Shown piece after piece: positions 62,549 to 64,000 of a stretch of DNA of 64,000 bases. Numbering within the stretch: the first letter of the stretch is position 1; every line of letters starts with the position of its first letter. The stretch is from Catellatospora sp. TT07R-123 (GTDB lineage: Bacteria > Actinomycetota > Actinomycetes > Mycobacteriales > Micromonosporaceae), in NCBI RefSeq assembly GCF_018327705.1, contig NZ_BNEM01000001.1, positions 3,534,001 to 3,598,000 on the forward strand, in the 5' to 3' direction. Below the pieces are notes generated by a model that searched no databases, was not told the origin of the DNA, and saw nothing but the letters and a program-made list of their open reading frames with translations. The translations under genes and the position numbers were made by a program.

Positions 62549-63754
62549 TCACTTGCGCAACTGCTCCTTCAGCTCCGTGACGGCCGGCACCGCCATCGGG
62601 TCCAGGCCATGCCCGAGCCCGAGGTACACCGAGGCGAAGTCGGTCGCCGCCACGAGCGAGGCGAAGCGCTCCAGCGCCGAGCCTCCCTCAGCGGTGAGCA
62701 CGTCCACCTCGATACCCCGCCTCGCGGCGATGTCCTGCACGACCTCGGCCCGCCGGTCCGTCGTCTGCGCCGCACTGTTCTCGTCGGCGAGACCACCGTC
62801 GCACAGCAGCACCACTTTCAGACGCGGAGGGTCGGCCGAAGGCCCGTCGACCTCCGGATCAGCGAAGATGTCCTTCTCCAGCGCGGCCAGCGCACCGAAG
62901 ACGCCGTCGAGCAGGCCGACCCGCCCGCGGCCGGCCTCGCCGAGCGCGTCGGTGACGACCGGGTAGCGGGCGTTGGCCGACAGCATGTCGCCGTAGCGCA
63001 CCGCCGCGACCGCCGCCAGCGGCGAGTCGCCCCAGATGACCGGCACCGAACCGGCCAGGTTCAGCGCGAGGGTCTTGGCCCGGTTGACGAAGGTCTCCGC
63101 GGTCGGCCGGCAGCGGTCGGCCTCCAGGTCCAGCCGGGTCGCGGTCTCGGCCAGGTCGGCCTCGTTGACCTTGACCAGGCCGAGCGACCGTGCGGTGAGC
63201 AGCACCGGCACGGCCAGGCCCCACAGGTTCGCCCGCGCCGCGCCGCGGCGGGGCACCGGGATGAACGGGGCCCGGTAGCGCTCGGCCACCGACTGGAGCG
63301 GCGAGCCGGGGGCACCGATCCCGACCAGCCGCGCCCCGCGGCGCCCGGCCGCCTCCGCGACCGCCAGCGCCTCCGGCGAGCGGCCGGAGGCCGACACCGC
63401 GATCACCACGTCGGCCGCGCCGATCCAGGCGGGCACCTCGACACTGCGGTGGGTCAGCACGGGCACCAGGCAGCGGGGCCCGGCGATGGTGGTGAGGATG
63501 TCACCGGTACGGGCTGCCGTACCGGCACCCACCACCACGATCGCCCGGGGGCGCCCCTCGTCAGCCAGGTGGGTCAGGTCCACCTCGGCGGTGAGGGTCG
63601 TCGCCTCGCGCACCTGCGCGCCCGCCGAGGCGATGGCGCGCAGCATCCCGCCCGGGTCCCGGGCGGCCAGGCCCGGGGCATCGTCGAGCAGCGCCTCGTC
63701 GAACCACCGGTTGCCGCGTACGCCCGCGGCGCCTTCCAGCGGCGGGATGGCCAT
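62549..63754 (-). CDS. SIS-domain sugar isomerase, phosphoglucose/phosphomannose isomerase-like
   Basis: This 401-residue protein has SIS-fold features in two lobes: VVVGAGTAARTGDIL and VIAVSASGRSPEALAVAEAAGRRGARLVGIG (the SIS sugar-phosphate loop), then VPVIWGDSPLAAVAAVRYGDMLSANA. It matches the actinobacterial bifunctional phosphoglucose/phosphomannose isomerase group next to manA. Compared with catalytic members, some active-site residues seem changed, so the enzyme may be divergent. The ATG at 63752-63754 overlaps the Trm112-like gene by one base. Confidence 0.85.
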   Translation of the reverse strand: MAIPPLEGAAGVRGNRWFDEALLDDAPGLAARDPGGMLRAIASAGAQVREATTLTAEVDLTHLADEGRPRAIVVVGAGTAARTGDILTTIAGPRCLVPVLTHRSVEVPAWIGAADVVIAVSASGRSPEALAVAEAAGRRGARLVGIGAPGSPLQSVAERYRAPFIPVPRRGAARANLWGLAVPVLLTARSLGLVKVNEADLAETATRLDLEADRCRPTAETFVNRAKTLALNLAGSVPVIWGDSPLAAVAAVRYGDMLSANARYPVVTDALGEAGRGRVGLLDGVFGALAALEKDIFADPEVDGPSADPPRLKVVLLCDGGLADENSAAQTTDRRAEVVQDIAARRGIEVDVLTAEGGSALERFASLVAATDFASVYLGLGHGLDPMAVPAVTELKEQLRK

Positions 63755-63936
63755 CAGGCACCCGCCTTGCCGGTCAGCACCTCGTCGAGCAGCAGCACCG
63801 GCAGCCCATCGCGCACCGGGTACACCCGGCCGCACGAGGTGCAGGTCAGCGTCTGCGCCTCGGGGTCGTGGCGCAGCGGAGCGTGATCCTCCGCCGGGCA
63901 GGCGAGAATCTCGAGCAGTTGCGGGTCGAGCGACAC
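63754..63936 (-). CDS. Trm112-family zinc-ribbon protein
   Basis: This 60-residue protein matches the bacterial Trm112-like family: LDPQLLEILACPAEDHAPL, CTSCGRVYPVRDGLPVLLLDE. In eukaryotes Trm112 activates methyltransferases; the bacterial role is mostly unknown. The GTG start has AAGGAG six bases upstream. It is the first gene of a four-gene operon with the SIS isomerase, the cation exporter and manA. Cysteines at C13, C32 and C35 leave the zinc site one short of the usual four. Confidence 0.88.
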   Translation of the reverse strand: MSLDPQLLEILACPAEDHAPLRHDPEAQTLTCTSCGRVYPVRDGLPVLLLDEVLTGKAGA

Positions 63937-64000
63937 GTCGGCTCCTTGAAGTAACAGCCGCAACATGGCACGGCAGGCTAACGACTGATCTTCACACGGC

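Overview
The window is high-GC DNA from an actinomycete. The gene set points to the Micromonosporaceae or a close relative: prfB-ftsE-ftsX-smpB-ssrA neighbourhood, mtrA-mtrB-lpqB, an Rv3235-family protein beside secA, an efeUOB iron locus, and a DUF4129/DUF4350/MoxR/DUF58 cluster. Genes are densely packed, many start at GTG, and many neighbours overlap by 1 or 4 bases. Family assignments come from reading the translations; no database search was run, and the lineage is an inference.

Layout. 1-2552: the tail of a nucleosidase, a small unknown gene and an ABC-2 exporter (ATPase and permease). 2689-5273: a NarL-type two-component pair whose kinase carries a duplicated membrane sensor module. 5292-9920: tmRNA (ssrA), two membrane-anchored proteins with CBM2-like ends, smpB and a coiled-coil M23 peptidase. 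9939-12926: ftsX, ftsE and prfB. 12923-14196: a TnpB-only IS element abutting prfB. 14367-18452: a ROK regulator, a GH4 glycosidase and a sugar kinase, then a PadR regulator with strong palindromes. 18630-22474: tryptophan dioxygenase, proline catabolic dehydrogenase pruA and a membrane protein. 22521-27501: a long palindrome, small conserved genes (including a BldC-like HTH), secA and a probable 45-residue membrane protein.

27502-39866 is the main accessory region: a low-GC pocket, a MafI-like immunity gene, and a 3,628-residue secreted RHS protein with lectin-like domains and a C-terminal EndoU-type RNase tip. 39891-41643 holds an acetyltransferase pair with three GNAT domains. 41669-47648 holds hpf, comF, lpqB, mtrB and mtrA. 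47866-54859 is the cluster of membrane protein, DUF4129, DUF4350, MoxR and DUF58, plus SpoIIM-like and RDD genes. 54942-58431 is efeB-efeO-efeU under a near-consensus IdeR/DmdR iron box. 58514-63936 holds ahcY with a structured leader, a second copy of the long palindrome, then manA, a cation efflux protein, a SIS-domain isomerase and a Trm112-like protein.

The signals I find most worth pursuing are these. First, a two-member family of dispersed palindromes (22521-22607 and 60285-60374) with identical 20-17-20 geometry, a shared core and covarying inner stems, each just after a minus-strand gene. Second, tandem 10-bp direct repeats ahead of the BldC-like gene and its neighbour. Third, the TnpB element, whose predicted guide is the prfB promoter/start region. 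Fourth, the EndoU RHS toxin with its immunity gene.
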